13,382 nucleotides of DNA from contig CANQMC010000028.1 in assembly GCA_947624855.1 (NCBI GenBank), positions 1-13,382 of the forward strand, in the 5' to 3' direction. The position numbers were made by a program, and so were the translations under genes. Source of the stretch: an uncultured Bacilli bacterium. Lineage in GTDB: Bacteria; Bacillota_I; Bacilli_A; RF39; UBA660. Shown in pieces: positions 6,128 to 12,012 of this stretch; positions within the stretch are counted from its first letter, which is position 1; each line of letters starts with the position of its first letter. The notes beneath the pieces are model-generated. The model was not told the origin of the DNA. It made no database searches and saw only the letters and a program-made list of their open reading frames with translations.

Positions 6128-6988
6128 TTAAATCATATTAATTGTTTTGGTAATAGTATAAGTATTTATTACTTCATACTCTAATTTATTATTATTTATA
6201 GTATATACTCTTTCTTCTAATTTTCCATTTTCGCTACCATCAATAATATCTTCATTAAATAAACTTACTAAATTATAAATTTTATTATCAACAATTTTTA
6301 CATAATATGATAATTCACTGTCAACATCTTTTAAATTAAATGTATTGCCATAACTAATATTATTTTTTTCAGCAACTTCTGTAACAATAAGTTCTGTACG
6401 AGTAATAATAAATGCATCTTGAGTTCCATTATCGCTGAACATATAACCATTGTAAGAAAGAATATTATTTGTTATTAATTCTAAATTATCGTTAAAAATG
6501 TATAGTAAATTGTAGGTATCTTTGTAACCTATAAAACCTAAATAATTTTTATTATCAGTTCCTTTAATTAAATAAAAATTATTACTGTTAACTTGTTTAT
6601 CAATGTTTTCTTCACTAAAAATATTATTAAAATCTTGTTCATCATCGTACCAAGCTTCATATTTTATATAGTCACGATTGTTTATTTTACCTACCAAATG
6701 CATAAAAGGCATTTCTTTATTCACATCTTCACAATAATATTTTAATTCTAATTCTTTTTCTTTACCATTTAAAACAACTTGATATTTTTGAATAATAGTA
6801 TCATTACTTTTTTTGGTTGATATTAATTTTACTCCATCTTCTACTTTATTATCTTGTTCTTTAGAAGTATTATTAGTTGTTTCATTTACTTTATTATCAT
6901 TTTTATTAATCATAATTAAATAAGTTGTTCCGCTCGCTATTAAAGCAACTAAAATGATAATAATAATTGTTAAAACTGTTTGTTTCAT
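6128..6988 (-). CDS. Hypothetical membrane-anchored extracellular protein
   Basis: The 286-aa product has a hydrophobic N-terminal anchor (about 4-27), a short Asn/Lys/Thr-rich linker (28-50) and a polar domain of about 230 residues, rich in Asn, Tyr and charged residues. There is no lipobox Cys after the anchor and only one Cys in the ectodomain (YYCEDV, residue 85), so it is probably an uncleaved signal anchor with the C-terminus outside. I recognise no family and no catalytic motif. ATG follows AAGGGA by 6 nt, and a promoter lies just upstream (7014-7043). It is divergent from the 102-aa membrane protein gene at 7179, which has a similar anchor-plus-polar-domain plan; the two may share a cell-envelope role, but this is only context. 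Confidence 0.72.
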   Translation of the reverse strand: MKQTVLTIIIIILVALIASGTTYLIMINKNDNKVNETTNNTSKEQDNKVEDGVKLISTKKSNDTIIQKYQVVLNGKEKELELKYYCEDVNKEMPFMHLVGKINNRDYIKYEAWYDDEQDFNNIFSEENIDKQVNSNNFYLIKGTDNKNYLGFIGYKDTYNLLYIFNDNLELITNNILSYNGYMFSDNGTQDAFIITRTELIVTEVAEKNNISYGNTFNLKDVDSELSYYVKIVDNKIYNLVSLFNEDIIDGSENGKLEERVYTINNNKLEYEVINTYTITKTINMI

Positions 6989-7013
6989 AAAAATTCCCTT
7001 TCTTTCTAATTTT

Positions 7014-7043
7014 ATTGTACTATAATTTAGATTTTTTTGACAA
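7014..7043 (-). promoter_or_regulatory. Promoter of the 286-aa membrane-anchored protein gene
   Basis: On the minus strand TTGTCA (7043-7038) and TACAAT (7019-7014) are 18 bp apart, about 25 bp before the start codon. Confidence 0.55.
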
Positions 7044-7178
7044 TATTTTTTAAATTATTTTACTTTAATTTACATAAATATTTTTAATAATTAAATGTTA
7101 ATTTTATAATTATTATTCTTTATAATAGATAATTATTATTTTTTGTGGTAAAATAATACTACATGAAGGGTTGATTAT

Positions 7179-7487
7179 ATGAAAACTAAATATTTATTAA
7201 TAGCTTTAGGTATAACTTTTATATTGCTTTTATATAATATTTTTTGTTATTCTTTAGTAAATAATATAATGGAAAATCAAACTAAAAATGTTATTAATGA
7301 ATATTTTATAAATAATAAAGGTATTAATGATAAATATGAATATATAAAAACTTTAAATAATAAAGATAATTCAATTAGTGTTTATGTTAAATTAAATAAT
7401 GAATATTATAATTTTAATTTAAGTAGAACTATAAATGGTTATCAAATAAATAATATTTCTAATGAAGTTCCTGTATATATAAAATAA
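7179..7487 (+). CDS. Small hypothetical membrane-anchored protein
   Basis: The 102-aa product has one N-terminal hydrophobic segment (about 5-28) and a polar remainder of about 70 residues, rich in Asn, Tyr and Lys. Alternating stretches such as SISVYVKLNNEYYNF suggest beta strands. It has a single Cys, inside the anchor. I recognise no family. The ATG follows GAAGGG by 8 nt, a fair site. Its stop lies in the stem of a two-way terminator shared with the convergent DGR-target-like gene. Its plan resembles a shorter version of the divergent 286-aa protein. Codon use is the same as its neighbours', supporting a real gene. Confidence 0.66.
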   Translation: MKTKYLLIALGITFILLLYNIFCYSLVNNIMENQTKNVINEYFINNKGINDKYEYIKTLNNKDNSISVYVKLNNEYYNFNLSRTINGYQINNISNEVPVYIK

Positions 7488-7520
7488 ATACTCAAATAAT
7501 ATTGGGTATTTATTTAATTT
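7482..7520. terminator. Bidirectional terminator between convergent genes
   Basis: AAATAAATACTC (7482-7493) pairs with GGGTATTTATTT (7504-7515) over 12 bp with one wobble, around a 10-nt loop. T-rich sequence follows on the plus strand. The stop of the 7179 gene is in the left arm and the stop of the minus-strand gene is 10 nt to the right, so it serves both. Confidence 0.7.
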
Positions 7521-7524
7521 TAAA

Positions 7525-8937
7525 TTATGAAACTTCATATGGTGATGTAGTTGTTCCATTTCCTGTAAAACTAACATCAGCCTTCAGATTTATTACGGGG
7601 CGCACACCATACGAGATCGACGGGTAGTCACTGTTGAGGTTGCCATTCGAATCCACGTAGAACACGTTAGCACGGCCGACGCTGTTAAAGTCAGACGGAG
7701 ACATGGTCCAATAGTATTTATTTGTATATAAATAAAAATCTTCATTAGTAGTGTTATATACTCCTCCTGCAAATACTACTTCATCCGCTGTTATTAATCC
7801 TATTGGATATTGTAATACTCTATTTCCTTCTCTTGCTTTATCTGTTGTATACAAATCATTACTTGCATATGTACATTTGAAGGTTGGATCTTTTTTATTT
7901 GCTACTCTTACATATGCTCCATAATAGGTTACTGTTTTTCCATAACCACCTTCTTTTGCCGCTGGTCCACTACTGCTTGTACTACTTGATCTATCTCCAC
8001 AGAATCCTGCATCATCACTTAAATATGTTGCTTCATCTGTTAGATTTGCATTATACCATTCATCTATTACTCCTTTTATTTTACTTGGTGTAGTGTTTTG
8101 ATGCTCTTCTGCATAACTAGTTGATCCTGATGTTCCACTCATATATCCTACATAGGCATTTCCACTATTTGAACTATAAAATGTACTTGTACTACTTAAC
8201 TGTGTCCCGCTTCCTGTGGTATCTGGAGCGTTTGTTCCGGTTCCAGCATATATCATTCTTATACTTCCATCGCCATTAATTCGTATTATTCGCCACCATA
8301 TTGGGTTGCTATTACTTTTTATTTGCCCAAACTTTACCCAATTATCACCTGGATTACCTGCAAAGTAATATACTTTCCCGAAATCATCATATTGGCTTTC
8401 ATCTGCTGATTCATATATTGTTCCTGTTGTACTTTCTGTTACTACACTTCCAAATGTACCTGATTGCCTTTTATTTATTGTTGTATGATCTGCTAATATC
8501 TTTTCTTTTGCTGTTAATTTTATATCAAAGTATAAATAACATTTATCTTCTTTATCTAACTTGCTCATTACATGTTCTCCTGCAGCATTTGTATATAATT
8601 TAGCATTATTATTTTTGGTTTCTTTATTGCTATCTTTATAACATCCACTTTTTGTAGTATTAATTACATAATCTCCTTCTGGCATTGTTGTTATTTCTTT
8701 ATAATTATCTTTATTCTTTTCTGTTTGCTCATACATTGCCATTATCTTAAAATCATATTTCTTTATGTGGACTTCTCCTTCGGCAAATGGTATTATTTCT
8801 TGATATGTATAGTTTGCTTTAGAGCCTTTTACTATTACTACACTTCCTATAATTACTATTATTAATAATACATAAAATGCTTTTTTAAAGTTAAAGCCTT
8901 TTCTTAATGTTTCAAATTTAATATTTGTTTTTTTCAT
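7525..8937 (-). CDS. Surface protein with DGR-type variable C-terminal domain (DUF6273-like)
   Basis: The 470-aa product has an N-terminal signal anchor (about 20-37) and an extracellular part with Cys pairs (C99/C133 in the GCY and KCYLYFD contexts; C313/C355). From about residue 210 it has a domain opening with WWRIIRINGDGSIRMIY and closing with YYWTMSP...GVRPVINL. That plan resembles DUF6273-like and formylglycine-enzyme/C-type-lectin-like binding domains used as DGR targets. Residues 412-447 are the variable repeat. There codon use switches from the gene's A/T-rich habit to GTG, AAC, CTC, TCG and CGC, then back. I chose ATG 8937 because GGAGAG lies 5 nt before it; an in-frame ATG 13 codons upstream lacks such a site. 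Its own consensus promoter lies at 9007-9035 and a terminator follows. The likely role is a cell-surface receptor or adhesin whose tip is diversified; the ligand is unknown. Confidence 0.82.
   Translation of the reverse strand: MKKTNIKFETLRKGFNFKKAFYVLLIIVIIGSVVIVKGSKANYTYQEIIPFAEGEVHIKKYDFKIMAMYEQTEKNKDNYKEITTMPEGDYVINTTKSGCYKDSNKETKNNNAKLYTNAAGEHVMSKLDKEDKCYLYFDIKLTAKEKILADHTTINKRQSGTFGSVVTESTTGTIYESADESQYDDFGKVYYFAGNPGDNWVKFGQIKSNSNPIWWRIIRINGDGSIRMIYAGTGTNAPDTTGSGTQLSSTSTFYSSNSGNAYVGYMSGTSGSTSYAEEHQNTTPSKIKGVIDEWYNANLTDEATYLSDDAGFCGDRSSSTSSSGPAAKEGGYGKTVTYYGAYVRVANKKDPTFKCTYASNDLYTTDKAREGNRVLQYPIGLITADEVVFAGGVYNTTNEDFYLYTNKYYWTMSPSDFNSVGRANVFYVDSNGNLNSDYPSISYGVRPVINLKADVSFTGNGTTTSPYEVS
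7598..7703 (-). repeat. Candidate DGR variable repeat (VR)
   Basis: This 106-bp block (58 of 106 G+C, 55%) lies 23 codons before the stop of the surface protein gene. It matches the TR-like segment 238-340 on the other strand. Relative to that copy it has an extra GTC codon and 21 substitutions, 14 at template adenines (for example TAT to TCT, AAC to GAC, AAT to CGT, AAC to TAC, AAC to ATC). In several AAC/AAT codons only the first two bases differ, as adenine mutagenesis predicts. Homology ends at GGTGTGCGCCC, immediately before AT-rich coding sequence. I see no clear hairpin just past the block of the kind some DGR targets carry. Confidence 0.72.
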
Positions 8938-8995
8938 AATATCTCTCCATTCTATGTGATAATTATCTAATATCAACTATGTTAGTTTTTTATCA

Positions 8996-9014
8996 TTTAT
9001 AATTAAATTATAAA
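8996..9014. promoter_or_regulatory. Palindrome over the surface protein gene -10: candidate operator
   Basis: TTTATAATT and AATTATAAA form a perfect 9-bp-arm palindrome around a single A at 9005, covering the -10 of the minus-strand promoter. A dimeric repressor bound here would block it; the divergent XRE regulator at 9112 is the obvious candidate. Being only A and T, it could be chance. Confidence 0.35.
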
Positions 9015-9035
9015 TTATACAAGTTTAATTGTCAA
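9007..9035 (-). promoter_or_regulatory. Full-consensus promoter of the variable surface protein gene
   Basis: On the minus strand TTGACA (9035-9030) and TATAAT (9012-9007) both match consensus exactly with a 17-bp spacer, predicting a start near 9000 and a leader of about 60 nt. It is the strongest promoter I see in the window. Confidence 0.78.
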
Positions 9036-9111
9036 TATAAACTTTCCAATAACAGTCAATTTTTACTTTTTTTATAAAATTCATGATTAAATGTTATTAT
9101 GGTGGTTGTTA

Positions 9112-9582
9112 ATGATTAATTATGGAAATAAAATGAAAGAATTAAGAGAATATGAGGGCTTAAGTCAAAGAGAAGTAGCTGAAGCTATTGGTATAAGTAG
9201 AAGTGCTTATAACCAATTTGAAAAGCAATATGATATTATTCCAATTAAAAGATTAAATCAAATTGCAAATTTTTTTGATGTTTCTATTGATTATTTATTT
9301 GGTTTAACTAAAACTAGAAATTATCTTAATTCTAATAAAAATATAGATATAAATATTTCAAGTAAAAGATTAAAAAATTTAAGAAAAGAAAATAATTTAA
9401 CACAAGAAAAATTAAAAGATTATTTAAATGCTTCTGTTTCTGTAATTGTTCATCATGAAAATAAAAGAACTATTATAGGAACTCCATTTTTATACACTAT
9501 ATGTAAAAAGTTTAAAATAAGTGCTGATTATCTTTTAGGTCGTATTGATGAAAAGATTACTTTTGAAAATGTAGATAATTAA
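9112..9582 (+). CDS. XRE-family regulator with two HTH domains
   Basis: The 156-aa product has two Cro/CI-type helix-turn-helix domains in tandem. The first (about 7-64) reads KELREYEGLSQREVAEAIG then SRSAYNQFEK, ending in FDVSIDYLFG. The second (about 86-143) reads KNLRKENNLTQEKLKDYLN, ending in FKISADYLLG. Both end with the same (S)xDYLxG signature, so the protein looks like an internal duplication; the second recognition-helix region (ASVSVIVHHENK) is more diverged. A single chain could bind DNA as a pseudo-dimer. I chose ATG 9112 because GGTGG lies just upstream and the domain begins soon after; an ATG at 9091 would add MLLWWLL, unlikely in a cytoplasmic regulator. It is divergent from the variable surface protein gene, across a 174-bp gap containing a palindromic candidate operator, suggesting it controls that gene. 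It may also regulate itself. Confidence 0.85.
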   Translation: MINYGNKMKELREYEGLSQREVAEAIGISRSAYNQFEKQYDIIPIKRLNQIANFFDVSIDYLFGLTKTRNYLNSNKNIDINISSKRLKNLRKENNLTQEKLKDYLNASVSVIVHHENKRTIIGTPFLYTICKKFKISADYLLGRIDEKITFENVDN

Positions 9583-9590
9583 TTAAAAAA

Positions 9591-9616
9591 ATTGTCGAAT
9601 ATTGACAATCTTTTTT
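9591..9616. terminator. Bidirectional terminator between the XRE and TetR genes
   Basis: ATTGTC (9591-9596) pairs with GACAAT (9604-9609) around GAATATT. TTTTTT follows on the plus side (9611-9616), and six As precede it (9585-9590), giving a T run on the minus strand. It lies between two convergent stop codons and serves both genes. Confidence 0.76.
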
Positions 9617-10175
9617 AAACTACTTTAGTTTTAGCTAGTTCTTTATATATTTTAACTACTCTTATTAGTATTTCTTTATTATCTATTGTTAAATCATTAG
9701 ATGCTATTAAAGTGGCTAAGCCATTAGCATAAATCCAAACATTCATAAATAAATTTTTGGCAGCTTCAAAGCTCATACCTTGTTTATTTACAAGATTTAT
9801 AATTGTTGATTGATTCCATTTTTCATTTAAAACATCATCAACATTATTCCAATTTAAATTATTAGAAAGAAATAAACAGCGGAAATAATTTTTATGCATT
9901 TGAGCAAATTCTATGTAGGCAACACATACAGTTATTAAAGCATTTTTATTATCTACTCTTTTCATTATAAATTCATCATATTCACGTTTAATAATATCAT
10001 TTATATCTATTTTAAGTTCATCTAAACTTTTATATAAACGATAAATAGGTTTAGTAGAAATATTGGCAGCTTTTGCTAAGTCTCGAGCATTTATACTCTC
10101 TATTCCATTTTTTTCAACCATTTTTACTGCTACTTTAAGTAATGTCTTTTTATCTATAATACTTTGTGCAGCCAT
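9615..10175 (-). CDS. TetR/AcrR-family transcriptional regulator
   Basis: The 186-aa product is of normal TetR size. Residues 8-55 form the DNA-binding domain: helix LLKVAVKMVEKNGIESINAR, then HTH DLAKAANISTKPIYRLYKS, with the tight turn and Y-x-x-Y/F feature typical of TetR. The rest is helical, with aromatic clusters (YFRCLF, NVWIYANG) that could line a ligand pocket; the ligand is unknown. ATG 10175 has GGGAG 9 nt upstream; the frame also opens from a TTG at 10184, but that abuts the GGGAG and is unlikely. It has its own strong promoter with an imperfect inverted repeat near the start site (10197-10212), the usual autoregulation layout. No transporter or enzyme gene is adjacent, so its main targets lie elsewhere or it controls only itself here. 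Confidence 0.86.
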   Translation of the reverse strand: MAAQSIIDKKTLLKVAVKMVEKNGIESINARDLAKAANISTKPIYRLYKSLDELKIDINDIIKREYDEFIMKRVDNKNALITVCVAYIEFAQMHKNYFRCLFLSNNLNWNNVDDVLNEKWNQSTIINLVNKQGMSFEAAKNLFMNVWIYANGLATLIASNDLTIDNKEILIRVVKIYKELAKTKVV

Positions 10176-10196
10176 TTTTATCAACTCCCTTTGTTA

Positions 10197-10212
10197 GGTA
10201 ACTTATGTTATC
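10197..10212. promoter_or_regulatory. Candidate TetR operator
   Basis: GGTAAC-TTAT-GTTATC is an inverted repeat with 5 of 6 matching arm positions. It abuts the -10 (10213-10218) and covers the expected start site of the TetR-family gene. Size and position suit a TetR dimer; this is inferred from position only. Confidence 0.42.
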
Positions 10213-10240
10213 ATTATACCATATTGGTTATTTTTGTCAA
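10213..10240 (-). promoter_or_regulatory. Promoter of the TetR-family gene
   Basis: On the minus strand TTGACA (10240-10235) and TATAAT (10218-10213) are exact consensus hexamers with a 16-bp spacer. Confidence 0.76.
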
Positions 10241-10261
10241 ATTATTTCTTTAATTTTGTTA

Positions 10262-10301
10262 AAAAATTACAAAAAAAGATGTTTTTTTCTTTAACATCTT
10301 T
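10262..10301 (-). terminator. Terminator of the ParB-like gene
   Basis: On the minus strand AAAGATGTT (10301-10293) pairs with AACATCTTT (10283-10275) around a 9-nt A-rich loop, followed by TTTT and more T. The stem starts within the TAA stop of the gene. Confidence 0.74.
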
Positions 10302-11652
10302 ATTTATTAATTTTGATTGTAAATTGATATATATCATCTAAATCTGTTTCTTCAAGATTTATTTTATAACCTCTGTCACTTAAATCATCTTTTAAATTAC
10401 GTATTTCTTTTATAGCGCTTTTTAAATCTATTCCTAATTTTTCTTCTTGTTTTTCTTCATAATTAGGATCTAAAGTATCAATTAAATCAATTGGATCAAA
10501 TACTTCTTCATCATCATTATTATCTTCAATTGAACCAAAGTTAGGGTTTAAAACAGAAGATTCTTCTACTTGATTAATTGGTTCAACAGGAGGTGTTGGT
10601 TCTTCTTCAATAGGTTTTGGTTCTTCTTTTGTAAGTGTTATTACTGGTTCATCTTTTTTTGGCTCTATTGGTTCTTTTTCGGTTTCTTCTACTTCAGATT
10701 TTTCTATATTTGTTGGTGATGGTTCAGTATTTACTTCATTTTCTTCTTTAGGTTGATTATTAAATGTAATTACAGGAGCTTTTAAATCAGCTTCTTCAAC
10801 ATTCATATTAACTGTTTCATTTTCTAAAAAATTAAAGAAATTATTTTTAGAATTATTAGATGTTTGTTCAACTGGAATAATATCAGGATTAAATAATTTT
10901 TCTCTTTCTAATTGTTCCATTTTTTGATTAAAATTATTACTATCATTTATTTTAGGTAATTCAGTTGCTTCTTTTTTTATAGCATCTATATCTAAAGCTT
11001 TAATTAAAGGAACATCACTATCATCAGTATTAGGATTATCCTCAATATTGCTTTTAGATTGTTCTTTTAATAAATCATCTAATGCTCTTACTGTTAATCT
11101 TTCATCTATTATTTTATTTAACCATTTTATTTGGTCTTCTTTATTTGATAAAGTTAATAATGATCGAGCATGTCTTTCACTTATTTTATTATTTAATAAA
11201 GCTTCTTGAACTTCTTCTGCTAAATTTAATAATCTTAATTTGTTGGCAATAGCACTTTGAGAAATTCCCATTTTTTTGGCTAAATCGCTTTGAGTATAAC
11301 CTTTGTCTATCATTTTTTTAAAGCTTCTTGCTTCTTCAATTGGGGTTAAATCACGGCGTTGTACATTTTCCACTATAGCTACTTCGGCACTTTTATTATC
11401 ATCTATATTCGCTATGACAGCGGGTACAGTTTTAAGGCCTGCTAAAGAAGCGGCTTTAAAACGTCTTTCACCAGCAATTATTTCATATTTATCATCAATT
11501 CGTCTTAATACTAAAGGTTGAATAATACCATGTTCTTTTATTGAAGCTGCAAGTTCTTCTAAACCGCGATCATCAAACTCTAATCGTGGTTGAAATCTAT
11601 TTGGTAATATATCTTCTAATGGTACTTCAATTATTTTTTGTTCTAAGTTCAT
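10300..11652 (-). CDS. ParB/Spo0J/Noc-family protein with a long acidic linker
   Basis: The first 200 residues are a standard ParB core. N-terminal CTP-binding motifs are NRFQPRLEF (18-26), GERRFKAA (61-68) and ENVQRRDL (95-102). The helix-turn-helix TQSDLAKKMGISQSAIANKL lies at 120-139, followed by the helical linker domain. The usual protein is about 280 aa; this one is 450 because about 205 residues of Glu/Pro/Asn-rich, presumably disordered sequence (about 200-405) separate the core from a short C-terminal domain (about 406-450) that resembles the ParB dimerisation domain. ParB proteins are CTP-dependent DNA clamps loading at parS; Noc paralogs work in division-site placement. No parA lies next to it: the upstream side is an IS1634-type element. 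I cannot tell ParB from Noc by sequence alone. The ATG has a poor Shine-Dalgarno site (GGGGCTGATG), but upstream alternatives hit stops. Confidence 0.84.
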   Translation of the reverse strand: MNLEQKIIEVPLEDILPNRFQPRLEFDDRGLEELAASIKEHGIIQPLVLRRIDDKYEIIAGERRFKAASLAGLKTVPAVIANIDDNKSAEVAIVENVQRRDLTPIEEARSFKKMIDKGYTQSDLAKKMGISQSAIANKLRLLNLAEEVQEALLNNKISERHARSLLTLSNKEDQIKWLNKIIDERLTVRALDDLLKEQSKSNIEDNPNTDDSDVPLIKALDIDAIKKEATELPKINDSNNFNQKMEQLEREKLFNPDIIPVEQTSNNSKNNFFNFLENETVNMNVEEADLKAPVITFNNQPKEENEVNTEPSPTNIEKSEVEETEKEPIEPKKDEPVITLTKEEPKPIEEEPTPPVEPINQVEESSVLNPNFGSIEDNNDDEEVFDPIDLIDTLDPNYEEKQEEKLGIDLKSAIKEIRNLKDDLSDRGYKINLEETDLDDIYQFTIKINK

Positions 11653-11683
11653 TTACATCAGCCCCAATTTTATCTTATATATT

Positions 11684-11712
11684 ATTTTATCATTAAATTG
11701 GAGAATTTGCAA
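11684..11712 (-). promoter_or_regulatory. Promoter of the ParB-like gene
   Basis: On the minus strand TTGCAA (11712-11707) and TAAAAT (11689-11684) are 17 bp apart, about 30 bp upstream of the start codon. The ParB-like gene therefore has its own promoter here, even if a parA or other gene once preceded it. Confidence 0.55.
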
Positions 11713-11827
11713 TTAGCTATTATACATTTAATAAAAAAAGCTAAAAATATATATATTAATTTATTATTTATTAGTTTTTAAAAAATATTTTTTTAAAATG
11801 CATTTATTATGTAATGACAATGTTTTG

Positions 11828-11890
11828 ACACCCGAGTTTTGCAATTGACTTAGATTCAAATTATATTCAACGCCCGAGTTTTGCAGTTGA
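11828..11890 (+). repeat. Two direct copies of a 21-bp sequence at the IS left end
   Basis: Positions 11828-11848 and 11870-11890 are AC(A/G)CCCGAGTTTTGCA(A/G)TTGA, identical at 19 of 21 bases and 42 bp apart. The CCCGAG core is unusually GC-rich for the window. They are likely transposase-recognition ends of the IS1634-type element; only one can be the true end of this copy, the other being an extra binding site or a leftover end of an earlier insertion. Confidence 0.6.
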
Positions 11891-11910
11891 TGGAACTATA
11901 AAGTATAAAC

Positions 11911-11938
11911 AAACCTAGATTTTATCTAGTTTTATTTT
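11911..11938 (+). terminator. Read-through terminator at the IS left end
   Basis: CTAGAT-TTT-ATCTAG (11915-11929) is a short 6-bp stem followed by TTTTATTTT. It lies between the element's end and its own promoter, where it would block transcripts entering from outside, a common IS safeguard. The stem is short, so strength is uncertain. Confidence 0.45.
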
Positions 11939-11961
11939 GTCAAGTTTTTATCATTTTGCTG

Positions 11962-11990
11962 TTGTATATTATTGTATATTATGATATAAT
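11962..11990 (+). promoter_or_regulatory. Transposase promoter
   Basis: TTGTAT (11962-11967) and TATAAT (11985-11990) are 17 bp apart. The start would be near 11997, leaving a leader of about 15 nt with only a weak Shine-Dalgarno site (GGTAGTGAT), consistent with low transposase expression. Confidence 0.55.
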
Positions 11991-12012
11991 TATTTTACAA
12001 GGTAGTGATAAT

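Larger units (their letters stand above)
11653..12012. other. Intergenic region: ParB promoter, IS left end and IS leader
   Basis: This 360-bp gap contains the ParB gene promoter (11684-11712), an AT-rich stretch with no recognisable gene (about 11715-11827), two copies of a 21-bp repeat probably marking the IS1634-type left end (11828-11890), a small hairpin terminator (11911-11938) and the transposase promoter (11962-11990). Confidence 0.6.

Noticed and set aside
7884..8603. Plus-strand open frames rich in Leu, His and Tyr inside the surface protein gene (7884-8093, 8301-8603)
   Set aside because: They are antisense shadows with low-complexity composition and no ribosome-binding sites. The same holds for antisense frames at 1159-1359, 5434-5619, 11303-11521 and 12487-12693.
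2142..11652. Prophage or integrated plasmid
   Set aside because: XRE, TetR, ParB and transposase genes are present, but there are no phage structural, integrase or replication genes and no attachment-site repeats.
10300..12012. parS or Noc-binding site near the ParB-like gene
   Set aside because: I saw no palindrome like TGTTTCACGTGAAACA or ATTTCCCGGGAAAT by eye.
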